In this document: positions 1 to 9,898 of the stretch, one piece after another | How positions within the stretch are numbered: the first letter of the stretch is position 1 | Layout of the letters: each line of letters opens with the position of its first letter | Source of the DNA: SG8-30 sp963695155 | GTDB lineage: Bacteria > Pseudomonadota > Gammaproteobacteria > Steroidobacterales > Steroidobacteraceae | DNA length: 64,000 nt | Direction of reading: 5' to 3' | Assembly: GCA_963695155.1 (NCBI GenBank) | Contig: CAVOGD010000005.1 | Span: 186,001 to 250,000 of the forward strand | Program-made: the position numbers and the translations under genes | The notes under the pieces: generated by a model | What the model was told of the DNA's origin: nothing | Seen by the model: the letters and a program-made list of their open reading frames with translations, nothing else | The model's database searches: none

Positions 1-341
1 CAGACGGCGCAGGTCGCGCGTGGGCGTTGTTCCACCGGCAGCGACTCGCCCGCCGCGACCACCGCCTCATGGGCGCGGCCCAGCGACAGGTGCAGGAAGC
101 CGAGCGGGTCGAACAACGGGTGCGGCTCCGCCGCGAACGCTCCCAGCAGCGTACTGCAGCCGATCTCCGCCGCTACCGCGCCATGGAAGTGCCCGCCCAT
201 GCCGTCCATGGCGACGAGCAACGCGGCGTCCGTGTCGGCCACGACGGCGGCACGGTCCTGGTTGTCGTCGCGATGACCTACATCGCTGACCTCGGCGAAT
301 TCAATGCGCAACCGCCCTCCCGATTCTGCCCGCGACAGCAT
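1..341 (-). CDS. PP2C-family serine/threonine protein phosphatase, 3' end outside window
   Basis: The minus strand is open from an ATG at 341 to the left edge (113 codons seen), so only the N-terminal part is present. It reads SDVGHRDDNQD near residue 20 and AMDGMGGHFHG near residue 50, which are the first two metal-binding motifs of PP2C (PPM) phosphatases of the PrpC/Stp1 type; these dephosphorylate Ser/Thr and need two Mn/Mg ions. An in-frame TTG at 311 has a good GGGAGGG ribosome site only 3 nt upstream and could be the true start, as conserved sequence begins soon after it. The gene is divergent from yicC and they share about 95 bp of promoter DNA. The family call is firm from the motifs; the substrate is unknown. 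Confidence 0.85.
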   Translation of the reverse strand, partial: MLSRAESGGRLRIEFAEVSDVGHRDDNQDRAAVVADTDAALLVAMDGMGGHFHGAVAAEIGCSTLLGAFAAEPHPLFDPLGFLHLSLGRAHEAVVAAGESLPVEQRPRATCAV

Positions 342-435
342 CTGTTATTCTGGCGCGAAAGCTTACATCAAACGGCTACTGGCGATTCGTGGCATGCCAA
401 TTCCGGCATCGCCGAATCCGCCAACCGGGGAACGC
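342..435. promoter_or_regulatory. divergent promoter region, PP2C gene / yicC
   Basis: This 94-bp spacer separates two divergent genes and must hold both promoters. A TATTCT element at 344-349 on the plus strand is a plausible -10 for yicC. No clear -35 box is visible. Confidence 0.35.
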
Positions 436-1302
436 ATGATTCGCAGCATGACAGGCTTCGCCCGCCGCGAGCGGCCGGCTCCCTTCGGCAACCTCGCCTG
501 GGAACTGCGCAGCGTCAATCACCGCTACCTTGAGGTGTTTTTACGCCTGCCCGAGGACTTCCGTGCCGCCGAGCCGGAATTCCGCCAGGCCATCGCCGCG
601 ATCGTGCGCCGCGGCAAGGTGGATGCCACGCTGTATTTCAAGCCCGCGGTCGAGGCCGTGCGCGATTTCGAATTGAATGACGGCCTGCTCGATGAACTCG
701 TCGACCAGGCTGCCCGCATCCGGCGCCGCTTGCCGGAGGGGGCTTATGTCAACGTCGTGGACCTGCTGCGCTGGCCGGGGGTGGTGCGCGAGCCGGAGCG
801 GGATGCCGGGCCGCAGGTCGCGGCGGCGCAGGCGCTGCTCGAGGAGACGCTTGCCGGGCTGGCCGAGTCCCGCGCCAGCGAGGGCGGCCGCATCGCCGAG
901 CTCTTGCTCGAGCGCTGCACCGGCGTCGGGGCGCTGGCCGACGAGTTGACGGCGCGCCTGCCCGACGTGCGCGAACGCATCCACGCCAGGCTCAACGACA
1001 GGCTGTCGCAACTGGCGGCCGAGCCCAACGCCGACCGGCTCGAGCAGGAGATCGTCATCGCCCTGCAGAAGATGGACGTGGACGAGGAACTGGACCGGCT
1101 GCGCAGCCACGTGGCCGAGGTGCGCAAGGTCATCGCCTCGGGCGAGCCCGCGGGCCGACGCCTCGACTTCCTGATGCAGGAGTTCAACCGCGAGGCCAAC
1201 ACGCTGTCGTCGAAGTCGCAGGATGCCGAGACGACCCGCGCCGCGGTGGACATCAAGGTGCTGGTCGAGCAGATGCGCGAGCAGGTGCAGAACGTCGAAT
1301 AG
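436..1302 (+). CDS. yicC: YicC family endoribonuclease
   Basis: The 288-residue product opens with MIRSMTGFARR and carries RSVNHRYLE near residue 30, both hallmarks of YicC. The C-terminal block runs RRLDFLMQEFNREAN and ends in the usual EQMREQVQNVE tail. Family members are about 290 residues and are RNA-cleaving enzymes; E. coli YicC is linked to small-RNA decay. The start at 436 is chosen because the conserved N-terminus begins there and GGGGAA precedes it; the frame is open further upstream to 304 without conserved sequence. In many gammaproteobacteria yicC lies close to gmk, whereas here acs and other genes separate them. Confidence 0.93.
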   Translation: MIRSMTGFARRERPAPFGNLAWELRSVNHRYLEVFLRLPEDFRAAEPEFRQAIAAIVRRGKVDATLYFKPAVEAVRDFELNDGLLDELVDQAARIRRRLPEGAYVNVVDLLRWPGVVREPERDAGPQVAAAQALLEETLAGLAESRASEGGRIAELLLERCTGVGALADELTARLPDVRERIHARLNDRLSQLAAEPNADRLEQEIVIALQKMDVDEELDRLRSHVAEVRKVIASGEPAGRRLDFLMQEFNREANTLSSKSQDAETTRAAVDIKVLVEQMREQVQNVE

Positions 1303-1330
1303 GACGGGTCGCAGCCCGGGCTCAAATAGA

Positions 1331-1360
1331 CAGGGGCCTCCCGTTTCCGGGAGGCCCCTG
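1331..1360. terminator. strong hairpin between convergent yicC and acs, likely bidirectional terminator
   Basis: A perfect 13-bp stem (left arm CAGGGGCCTCCCG) closes a TTTC loop midway between the stop codons of yicC and acs. The U-tract is weak on both sides, but the position between convergent genes supports termination in both directions. Confidence 0.75.
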
Positions 1361-1388
1361 TCGTTCACTTCGCTCGATCAGGCCGTGA

Positions 1389-3338
<1,950 letters not shown>

Positions 3339-3428
3339 CTGTCTGCTCCTTGGTTCGTTGTCCGTTGGCGCGACGCCCATTCCGTCAGAATCGTGGCTTC
3401 CCGCGCTGTGTTCCGTATCGCCGCAGCT

Positions 3429-4685
3429 TCATGCGGCCTTGGGTGCCTTGATCGATGCGGCGATGCCGGCGGCCACCAGCACGGCCACGCCGCAGATGGT
3501 GAAGGCCAGCGGGAAATTCCCCATGTCGCCCAGCATGCCGCCCATCTTCGGCCCCGCGATGCCGCCCACGCCGTAGGCCAGGAAGATCCAGGGGTAATTC
3601 TGCCCCACGTTCTTCGCGCCGAAGGTGTCGGCGGTGAGGGTCGGGAACAGCGCAAAATTGCCGCCGAAGTTGAAGCCGATGATGGTGGCGCCCAGGTACA
3701 GGAGGTACTCGCTGCCGGCCATGTACGGGAAGGCGAGGACCACCACGCCCTGTGACGCCAGCATGATGACGACCGAGGTCTTGCGGCCGAGCTTGTCGCT
3801 CATGGCGCCCCACAGGATGCGGCCGAGCCCGTTCGCCAGCGAGAAGAACACGGCCATCGCGGTACCCGCGATCGCGCTCGCCTCGAGCTCGGAGATGCCG
3901 TTGCCCTGCAGCACTTCCATCGGGAACAGCTTCATGAGGCCGATGGTCATCAGGCCGGCGCCGCCGCCCGCCACGAAGCACAGGAAGATCATGTAGAACT
4001 GCGGGGTCCTCAGCATTTCCGCGGTCGTGTAGTCGGTGCGGCTGGGCGTCGCGGAACCGGCCGCCGGCTGCGGCGGCGTGTAGCCCTTGGGCAGCCAGCC
4101 TTCCGGCGGGAAGATCATGAAGATGCCGCCGATGGTGACCATGACGAGGAAGGCGATGCCGTAGATGAGGAACGTGTTCGACAGGCCCACTGTCTCGAGC
4201 AGGTGCCCCCAGGAGTCCGCCGCCTTGACCCAGCCCATGGCGCCGAAGCCGAAGCCGGCGACCGCGAGGCCGGTGATGAGGCCCTTCTTGTCGGGGAACC
4301 ACCGCATGCCAACGGCGATGGGCACCACGTAGGCCAGGCCGATGCCGCTGCCGCCCACGATGCCGATCAGGAAGAGCAGCGACCAGTAGTCGGTGCCGCC
4401 GAACAACCCGGCCAGGCCGTAACCGAGGCCGAGCACGATGCCGCCGGTGATGGCGAGCTTGCGCGGCCCGATCTTCGGCATCAGGCGACCGCCGAGCACC
4501 ATCACGATGGCGAACGACGCGAGGCCCGCGGCGAACACGTCCTGGGTGTCGCCCTTGGTCCAGCCGGTGGAGCACAGCCAGGGCGTGAATACGGACCACG
4601 CGTAGATGGCGCCCAGCGCAAGCTGAATGAGGATGGCCCCGACGGCGACCAGCCACCTGTTCATCACCTTATCGATTGTCGACAT
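3429..4685 (-). CDS. OFA-family MFS transporter, probable monocarboxylate carrier
   Basis: A 418-residue polytopic protein with about 12 hydrophobic segments. The N-terminal RWLVAVGAILIQLALGAIYA and following WSVF are typical of the oxalate/formate antiporter (OFA) branch of the major facilitator superfamily, and the MFS loop GGRLMPKIGPRK follows helix 2. OFA proteins move small carboxylates such as oxalate, formate, lactate or acetate. AAGGA lies 6 nt before the ATG. The position directly upstream of acs on the same strand suggests acetate or a related acid as substrate, but this is inferred from context only. Three phased repeats at 4876-4929 sit upstream and may control it. Confidence 0.85.
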   Translation of the reverse strand: MSTIDKVMNRWLVAVGAILIQLALGAIYAWSVFTPWLCSTGWTKGDTQDVFAAGLASFAIVMVLGGRLMPKIGPRKLAITGGIVLGLGYGLAGLFGGTDYWSLLFLIGIVGGSGIGLAYVVPIAVGMRWFPDKKGLITGLAVAGFGFGAMGWVKAADSWGHLLETVGLSNTFLIYGIAFLVMVTIGGIFMIFPPEGWLPKGYTPPQPAAGSATPSRTDYTTAEMLRTPQFYMIFLCFVAGGGAGLMTIGLMKLFPMEVLQGNGISELEASAIAGTAMAVFFSLANGLGRILWGAMSDKLGRKTSVVIMLASQGVVVLAFPYMAGSEYLLYLGATIIGFNFGGNFALFPTLTADTFGAKNVGQNYPWIFLAYGVGGIAGPKMGGMLGDMGNFPLAFTICGVAVLVAAGIAASIKAPKAA

Positions 4686-4875
4686 CGTGGTCCTTTTTGT
4701 CCTGCGCGGTTCGAAAGTTGAGATTCAGCAGCCTTGCCCGCTCATCCCGCCCGCTGCCTTGGCCCTGCCGCCGGCTGCCGGATGTACGTCACCACCGGCC
4801 ACAGAGCGCTCCCTGGACAACCGAAACGTGCCCGGAAGGCCGTGCCGAAGGACGACGCAAAGGCCAGGCCACGAT

Positions 4876-4929
4876 GATATAGACCCGGTTTTTTTCGGAC
4901 ATAGGTACAGGTTTGGACTGATATAGGTA
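4876..4929 (-). promoter_or_regulatory. three phased direct repeats upstream of the OFA carrier / acs genes, candidate regulator sites
   Basis: On the plus strand GATATAGACC (4876), GACATAGGTA (4898) and GATATAGGTA (4920) start exactly 22 bp apart, two helical turns. Read toward the carrier gene the two better copies are TACCTATRTC; TACCTAT fits the TACYYMT heptamer bound by NarL-type response regulators. They lie about 190-245 bp upstream of the carrier start. A LuxR/NarL-type activator of acetate genes is a reasonable guess; the regulator itself is not in the window. Confidence 0.5.
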
Positions 4930-4968
4930 GTACCCCTCCGGTTCTTGCGGAAGTCGGTTCCCCGCCGC

Positions 4969-6327
4969 CTAGAACGAGTACATCGCCCGGAAGTCGATGC
5001 GGTTCATGTTGCCGCTGGTCCCCCGCTCGAGTTCACGGCTGGCCCTGGACAACTCGAGACCCAGATCGAGCTTCGGCACCGGGCTCCACATCAGGTTGGC
5101 GCGCAGGCTGGAAACCTCCGCATTGACGTCCAGGCCCGTCAGGGCGCGGTCGTTGTCCACCGACGTGTAGCCCAGGATGAGGTTGGACCGCCAGCTGCCG
5201 CCCCAGACGTGGCGCCAGGCTGCGTAGGCGGCCACCATGTCCAGCGTCTCGATGCCGCCGGCGGCTTCCAGTACGCCGTCCTCGAAGAAATTGAGGCCCG
5301 TATAGCGGCCTATGCCCGAGCCGGCCGTGACCATCAGCCGCAGGTCGTCCGCACCGAACTGCACCTTGCTGCTTACGCTGACCCCGTAGCCCGTCGCGGT
5401 CGAACTTACGCCGGAGCGTTCGTAGCGCAGCTGGCGCAGGAGGCCGGCGACCGACACGAAACCGCGGTCGCCACGATGCACGTAGCGGGCGGTGAAGTCG
5501 GGAACGGAATTGTCGTCGGTGACGATCCGGGTGCCGCCGCCGAACGGCGTCAGCGTGGTTTCGGGGTTCTCGACCGACACCGACCAGGCGCCGCGGGTAT
5601 AGCGGACCTGCGGCTGGCGCACGAAGACCATGCCTTCGGTGGGGCCGATGAAGTCGGTGGTCTCAGGCAGCGCGCCCAGCTCCATGAAGTTCGACCATTC
5701 CTGGCCGAACAGCCACTTGTCGTAGGTGAGGAACGCGCGACGCAGCACCGGCGTGTAGGTGTTGGTGTTGCGCTCGTCGCCGGCGGCCGGCACCGCGAAG
5801 TCGAGTTCGAAGCGCGACCCGAGCCTGGCGCCGTTGTCGAGCACGGCATCGGTGAGGAACCAGAAGCGCGACTGCTTGGCATGCGCGTCGAACACCGCCG
5901 ACTCGTCCGCGCCGCCTACGGGAATGGCGCCCGGCAGGTAGAAGTCACGGCCCACGCTGCCGGCGGCGGGATTGCCGTCGCTGTAGTCGGTGGCCGTGAA
6001 GTTGGCCTTGATGAAGCCGCCGAAGGCGAAGCGCGTGCCGGGGTTGGCACCCGGGATCACGCTGGTGGCCTGGATGGGCTGCTGCCCCGCCGGCACGGCC
6101 GGCGCCGGCGCCGCGGCCGGAGCGGCTGGCACGGCGGCGGTCATAGCCGCCGCGGGAGCGCCCGTCTCGCGCTTCAGCAATTCGCCGACCAGGCGCTCGA
6201 GCTCGGCCACGCGGGCCTCGAGTGCCGCCTCGCGCTCGGTCTGCGCCAGCAGCGGACCCGAGACCAGCAGCAGGCTGCCGGCCACCAGCGCCACGGTAAG
6301 TTTCCTGACAGTCAGCATCTTGAACAT
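4969..6327 (-). CDS. DcaP-like outer-membrane porin
   Basis: The 452-residue precursor starts with a signal peptide (MFKMLTVRKLTVALV, then a hydrophobic core to about residue 29, ALLAQ-like cleavage). A short coiled coil (REAALEARVAELERLVGELL) and an Ala/Pro-rich linker follow, then a beta-barrel region beginning FAFGGFIKANFTATDY. It ends in phenylalanine (RAMYSF), the usual sorting signal for outer-membrane barrels. Signal, coiled coil and then barrel is the layout of DcaP-type trimeric porins, which take up dicarboxylates and similar acids. The start at 6327 has a strong GGGAGGGAG site. Placed upstream of the carrier and acs on the same strand, it may provide outer-membrane entry of carboxylic acids. 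Confidence 0.82.
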   Translation of the reverse strand: MFKMLTVRKLTVALVAGSLLLVSGPLLAQTEREAALEARVAELERLVGELLKRETGAPAAAMTAAVPAAPAAAPAPAVPAGQQPIQATSVIPGANPGTRFAFGGFIKANFTATDYSDGNPAAGSVGRDFYLPGAIPVGGADESAVFDAHAKQSRFWFLTDAVLDNGARLGSRFELDFAVPAAGDERNTNTYTPVLRRAFLTYDKWLFGQEWSNFMELGALPETTDFIGPTEGMVFVRQPQVRYTRGAWSVSVENPETTLTPFGGGTRIVTDDNSVPDFTARYVHRGDRGFVSVAGLLRQLRYERSGVSSTATGYGVSVSSKVQFGADDLRLMVTAGSGIGRYTGLNFFEDGVLEAAGGIETLDMVAAYAAWRHVWGGSWRSNLILGYTSVDNDRALTGLDVNAEVSSLRANLMWSPVPKLDLGLELSRASRELERGTSGNMNRIDFRAMYSF

Positions 6328-6573
6328 GGAGCACTCCCTCCCGGCGTTGGTCCCTGAGCCGGGACGCACCGCAGCAGTTGGTTCAGCATCGCCTGGGCGG
6401 GAAATTTTGCAGCAGCATCAGCCGCGTAGGTCTGCGTCATACCCATGTGGAGCTGCGCCAAACCGAGACGGACGAGTGACTTCCGGCAGGCGCCGGACCG
6501 TCCGCGGCAGGAACCCGCCGCTACGGAACGGACCAGGCGCGGGGCGCGGAAGGACGGGAAAAGGGGCCGTGTT

Positions 6574-6963
6574 TCAGCGACTCGCGTCGCCGTCGCGGCG
6601 CTTGCCGCCGGACGAGCTGCGCGCGCCGATGCGGGAAATGACCAGGAAGGCGATGACGGCCAGCGCGATGAGCAGGCCGCGGTACTCCTCGAAGGACTCG
6701 CCCTTGCGTCCGCGCAGTAACGCGAACACGCCCATGACCAGCGCCGCGACCAGCGGCACCGCCGCGCCCTGCAGGAACGACCGGCGGCGGGTGCCACCCG
6801 CCTCGGGAGTGCCGGCTTGCGCGGCGCGGCGCCGGCGCGCGGTTGTTTCAGCGTGACCGTCCAGGGCTCCGCCGGACAACGGCCAGCGATTCGCATTCCG
6901 CGCCGTCGGCGCCGGTGGCGGCGGCAGCTTTGTCACCTCGTCGGTCGGGTCTTTCGTCTTCAT
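6574..6963 (-). CDS. small membrane protein of unknown function
   Basis: A 129-residue protein that I do not recognise. The first 60 residues are polar, with a proline run (LPPPPAP) and an arginine patch (TTARRRRAAQ). Two hydrophobic segments follow (about residues 67-84 and 95-109) separated by a short charged loop, and the tail is basic (GGKRRDGDASR). The start lies 25 bp beyond the stop of the methyltransferase gene on the same strand, so they are likely one operon. No catalytic motif is visible. Confidence 0.6.
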   Translation of the reverse strand: MKTKDPTDEVTKLPPPPAPTARNANRWPLSGGALDGHAETTARRRRAAQAGTPEAGGTRRRSFLQGAAVPLVAALVMGVFALLRGRKGESFEEYRGLLIALAVIAFLVISRIGARSSSGGKRRDGDASR

Positions 6964-6988
6964 GCCTCGTTACCCCGCTCCCTCGCCG

Positions 6989-7657
6989 TCACTCGGCGCG
7001 GCGCCGCGCGAGCGTCAGCCCGTCGCCGATGGGCACCAGGCTCAGGTCCACGCGTTCGTCGCCCCGCACGTGCTCGTTGAAGCGCCTGATGGCCAGCGTT
7101 TCCGCCGAGGTATCCGCCGGATCCGCGACCGCGCCGCTCCACAGCGTGTTGTCCACCGCCAGCAGCCCGCCGGGGCGCAGCAGTATCAGCACGCGCTCGT
7201 AGTAGTCGACGTAGCCTTCCTTGTCGGCGTCGATGAATGCAAAGTCGTAGGTCCCCGCCTCGCCGGCGCCCAGCCGCGCGTCCAGCGTCTCGATGGCGGG
7301 CGCCAGCACCAGTTCGATGCGGTCCGTCACGCCCGCCGCGGCCCAGTGCCAGCGCGCCACCGCGGTGAACTCGTCGCTGACGTCGCAGGCCAGCAGGTAG
7401 CCGTCGACCGGCAGCGCCAGCGCGATGGCAAGGCTCGAGTAGCCGGTGAATACGCCGACCTCGAGTGCGCGCCGGGCGCCCGTCAGCTGCACCAGCAACT
7501 GCATGAGCTGCCCCTGTTCCGGGGCGATCTGCATCTCCGACTGGGGGTGGCTGTCCGTTTCCGCACGCAGCGCCGCCAGCGCCGGCGCCTCGCGCAGCGA
7601 GGCCTCCAGCAGGTAGCCGTACAGGCGGTCGTTGAGCGGCAGGGTGCGTCGTGACAT
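6989..7657 (-). CDS. class I SAM-dependent O-methyltransferase (caffeoyl-CoA O-methyltransferase-like)
   Basis: At 222 residues this fits the family of metal-dependent O-methyltransferases. The SAM-binding motif I ALEVGVFTGYSSLAIA is near residue 63, and the acidic motif FAFIDADKEGYVDYYE with AVDNTLWSG after it supplies the metal and substrate residues. Bacterial members methylate catechols and related phenols; the real substrate is unknown here. The start at 7657 (MSRRTLPLNDR) follows GGAGAG; 15 further codons upstream lack support. Probably transcribed with the small membrane-protein gene downstream. Confidence 0.9.
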   Translation of the reverse strand: MSRRTLPLNDRLYGYLLEASLREAPALAALRAETDSHPQSEMQIAPEQGQLMQLLVQLTGARRALEVGVFTGYSSLAIALALPVDGYLLACDVSDEFTAVARWHWAAAGVTDRIELVLAPAIETLDARLGAGEAGTYDFAFIDADKEGYVDYYERVLILLRPGGLLAVDNTLWSGAVADPADTSAETLAIRRFNEHVRGDERVDLSLVPIGDGLTLARRRAE

Positions 7658-7814
7658 CGGTGCTCTCCGACATTGCGCGGCGCCCTCGCGCCGCAGGGCC
7701 ATTGTTGATTACACCACAAGGCGGGTACTGTGGCCGCAGCGGTCCACTGCCGCGCCTTGATTCGCGCGGCTACCGCCCCGATGTGCTGTATTCGCGTCAT
7801 TTCCGGAGTGCGCC

Positions 7815-8687
7815 TTGCCCACCCGTCCCATCGCCCTGGACCTCACCGAGCAGGCCGCTGCGGAACTCGGCCTCGTGCTGACGGCCGTGGGCGTCCACCA
7901 CGAACTGCAGCGCGGCGACGCCGGCGCCGAGATCTGGGTGGACGAAGCGGACTGGGCGCGCGCCGTCGCCGAGTTGCGCGGTTACCTCGGCGAGAAGCGT
8001 CGCGTGCCGCCGCCGCCGCGCGCCTTGCCGCGCCACCGGCATGCGGCCTGGGGCGCCGTCGCCTACGCCTTCGCGCTCATGAGCGTGAGCGCCGCGGCCT
8101 TGTACGGCTTCGCCGGGCGCAACTGGGTGGGACGAGGCGTGCTGGAAACGGACCTGCTGCTGCGCGGCGAGTGGTGGCGCGCGTTCACGGCGCTGACGCT
8201 GCACGCCGACGCAGCGCACCTGTTTGCCAACCTGCTGTTCGGCGTGTTGTTCGCCTATCCCGCTGCGCAGCTGCTGGGCGTCGGCGTCGCCTGGCTGGCG
8301 ATCGTGCTGGGAGGCGGGCTGGCCTACGCGCTGGACGCGCTGCTCGCACCGTCCGGCCACAGCGTCCTCGGCGCCTCCACGGCGGTGTTCGTCGCCCTCG
8401 GCCTGGTGTCCTCGTTTTCGTGGCGGCGCCGGGCCTGGGCTGCGCTGACGCGCATGCAACGCGCAGCGCCGCTGGTGGCCGGCGTGGCGCTGCTGGCGTT
8501 CACCGGCGCGGGCGGCGAGCGGACCGACCTGCTGGCCCACCTGCTCGGTTTCGCGGTAGGCGGCCTGGCCGGCCTGGCCCTCGCGCACGTTCCGTTGCCG
8601 GCGCCCGGCGACGACCGGCCGCAATGGTGGGCGGCGACGACCGCCGTCGCCATCCTGTGCGTTTCATGGGCCGTGGCGCTGTCCTGA
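7815..8687 (+). CDS. rhomboid-family intramembrane serine protease
   Basis: A 290-residue protein starting at TTG with GGAG 6 nt upstream. About 75 N-terminal residues form a soluble region, then at least six hydrophobic helices. Rhomboid signatures are present: HADAAHLFANLLF (HxxxN, residues near 135), the serine loop LGASTAVFVALGL (GxS with the catalytic Ser, but Thr where most members have Gly) and a later helix with DLLAHLLGF supplying the catalytic His. The enzyme cuts transmembrane segments of other proteins in the inner membrane. The N-terminal part (GADAGAEIWVDEADW region) resembles small signal-transducing DUF2007-type folds, an impression only. Confidence 0.85.
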   Translation: MPTRPIALDLTEQAAAELGLVLTAVGVHHELQRGDAGAEIWVDEADWARAVAELRGYLGEKRRVPPPPRALPRHRHAAWGAVAYAFALMSVSAAALYGFAGRNWVGRGVLETDLLLRGEWWRAFTALTLHADAAHLFANLLFGVLFAYPAAQLLGVGVAWLAIVLGGGLAYALDALLAPSGHSVLGASTAVFVALGLVSSFSWRRRAWAALTRMQRAAPLVAGVALLAFTGAGGERTDLLAHLLGFAVGGLAGLALAHVPLPAPGDDRPQWWAATTAVAILCVSWAVALS

Positions 8688-8887
8688 ACGGAATCCGCAG
8701 CGCAAAATCCTAGAAATATCTTCAAAAAGCGCCGAATGTCGGCGAAAATGAGTTCATCCCGCTTGCTGACGGCGGCCAGTGGGCCCGATTTGACCTCACC
8801 AGGCAATCTTCGCATGGCGGACTGCACGGCTTTCATTCGCGGCAGCGCTCACGCATCCTTCCGGCCCGAACCATGCGGCCCGAGACC

Positions 8888-9517
8888 ATGCCCCCCGACT
8901 CACCCGCTGCCGGCCAGCTTTTCGTGATTGCGGCACCGTCCGGCGCCGGCAAGACGAGCCTGGTGCGGGCTGCCATGCGCGACAACCCGAAGCTGTCCTT
9001 CTCGGTGTCCTATACGACGCGTGCGCCGCGCCCGAACGAGACGGACGGACACGACTATCACTTCGTGACGCCGCAGGAATTCGAGCGCATGGCCATGCGC
9101 GGCGACTTCCTCGAGCACGCGGAGGTATTCGGCAACCGCTATGGAACCGGCCGGAAAGCCACGGAAATCGCCCTGTCACAGGGCCGCGGCCTGGTCCTGG
9201 ACATCGATTACCAGGGCGCCCGGCAGGTGCGCGCGCGGATGCCCGACGTGGTGGACGTCTTCATCCTGCCGCCGTCCCGCGCGACGCTCGAGCGGCGCCT
9301 GCGCGACCGGCGCACGGACAGCGACGCCGCGATCGCCCGGCGGCTGGCGGACTCCGTCAACGAGATCTCCCACTGGTCGGAGTTCGGCTACGTCGTCGTC
9401 AACGACCAATTCGAGCAGGCCCTGCGGGACCTGTCGGCGATCATGTCGGGCCGGGGCGCTGCGCTGGCCGCCGGGCGGCCGGGCCTCGCGGAGCTCGTCG
9501 CCAGCCTGGCCGGCTGA
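8888..9517 (+). CDS. gmk: guanylate kinase
   Basis: Phosphorylates GMP (and dGMP) to the diphosphate. The 209-residue protein has the P-loop APSGAGKTSLVRA near residue 18, the GMP-binding YTTRAPRPNETDGHDYHFV and the lid region RRLRDRRTDSD. The ATG at 8888 is preferred because it sits nearest the conserved start; an ATG at 8873 is also in frame. The following genes rpoZ and spoT are the usual neighbours, here with gaps of 75 and 18 bp. Confidence 0.96.
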   Translation: MPPDSPAAGQLFVIAAPSGAGKTSLVRAAMRDNPKLSFSVSYTTRAPRPNETDGHDYHFVTPQEFERMAMRGDFLEHAEVFGNRYGTGRKATEIALSQGRGLVLDIDYQGARQVRARMPDVVDVFILPPSRATLERRLRDRRTDSDAAIARRLADSVNEISHWSEFGYVVVNDQFEQALRDLSAIMSGRGAALAAGRPGLAELVASLAG

Positions 9518-9592
9518 GCCGCGCCGCTGGCGGCGCCCCCCCTGGATCGGCTAACCTGTAAGGCCTTTTGTCTCACTGGCACCGGTTTCCCC

Positions 9593-9880
9593 ATGGCCCG
9601 AATCACCGTCGAAGATTGCCTGCAGAACGTCGACAACATGTTCGACCTGGTCCTCCTTGCCGCCAAGCGCTCGCGTCAGCTGGCCAACGGCGCCGAGGCG
9701 CACGTCGAGTGGCAGAACGACAAGCCGACGGTAGTGGCGTTGCGCGAAATCGCCGAAGGCAAGGTCACGCTGGATCTGCTGTCGCAGCCGGATCCCGAGC
9801 CGGAGCCCGAGGTGATTCCGGAGAACCCGCTGGATCTGGCGGACGATTTCCGCGCACCCCAGCTCGGGATGGGAGACTGA
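9593..9880 (+). CDS. rpoZ: RNA polymerase omega subunit
   Basis: 95 residues beginning MARITVEDCLQNVDNMFDLVLLAAKRSRQL, the conserved helix-loop of omega, followed by KPTVVALREIAEGKV. Omega helps assemble beta prime and forms part of a ppGpp-binding site. The C-terminal tail is acidic and proline-rich (QPDPEPEPEV), as is common. Gene order gmk-rpoZ-spoT is standard for gammaproteobacteria. A TAACCT element about 40 bp upstream could be a weak -10. Confidence 0.97.
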   Translation: MARITVEDCLQNVDNMFDLVLLAAKRSRQLANGAEAHVEWQNDKPTVVALREIAEGKVTLDLLSQPDPEPEPEVIPENPLDLADDFRAPQLGMGD

Positions 9881-9898
9881 GCCGGGGCGCCGCGCCCC

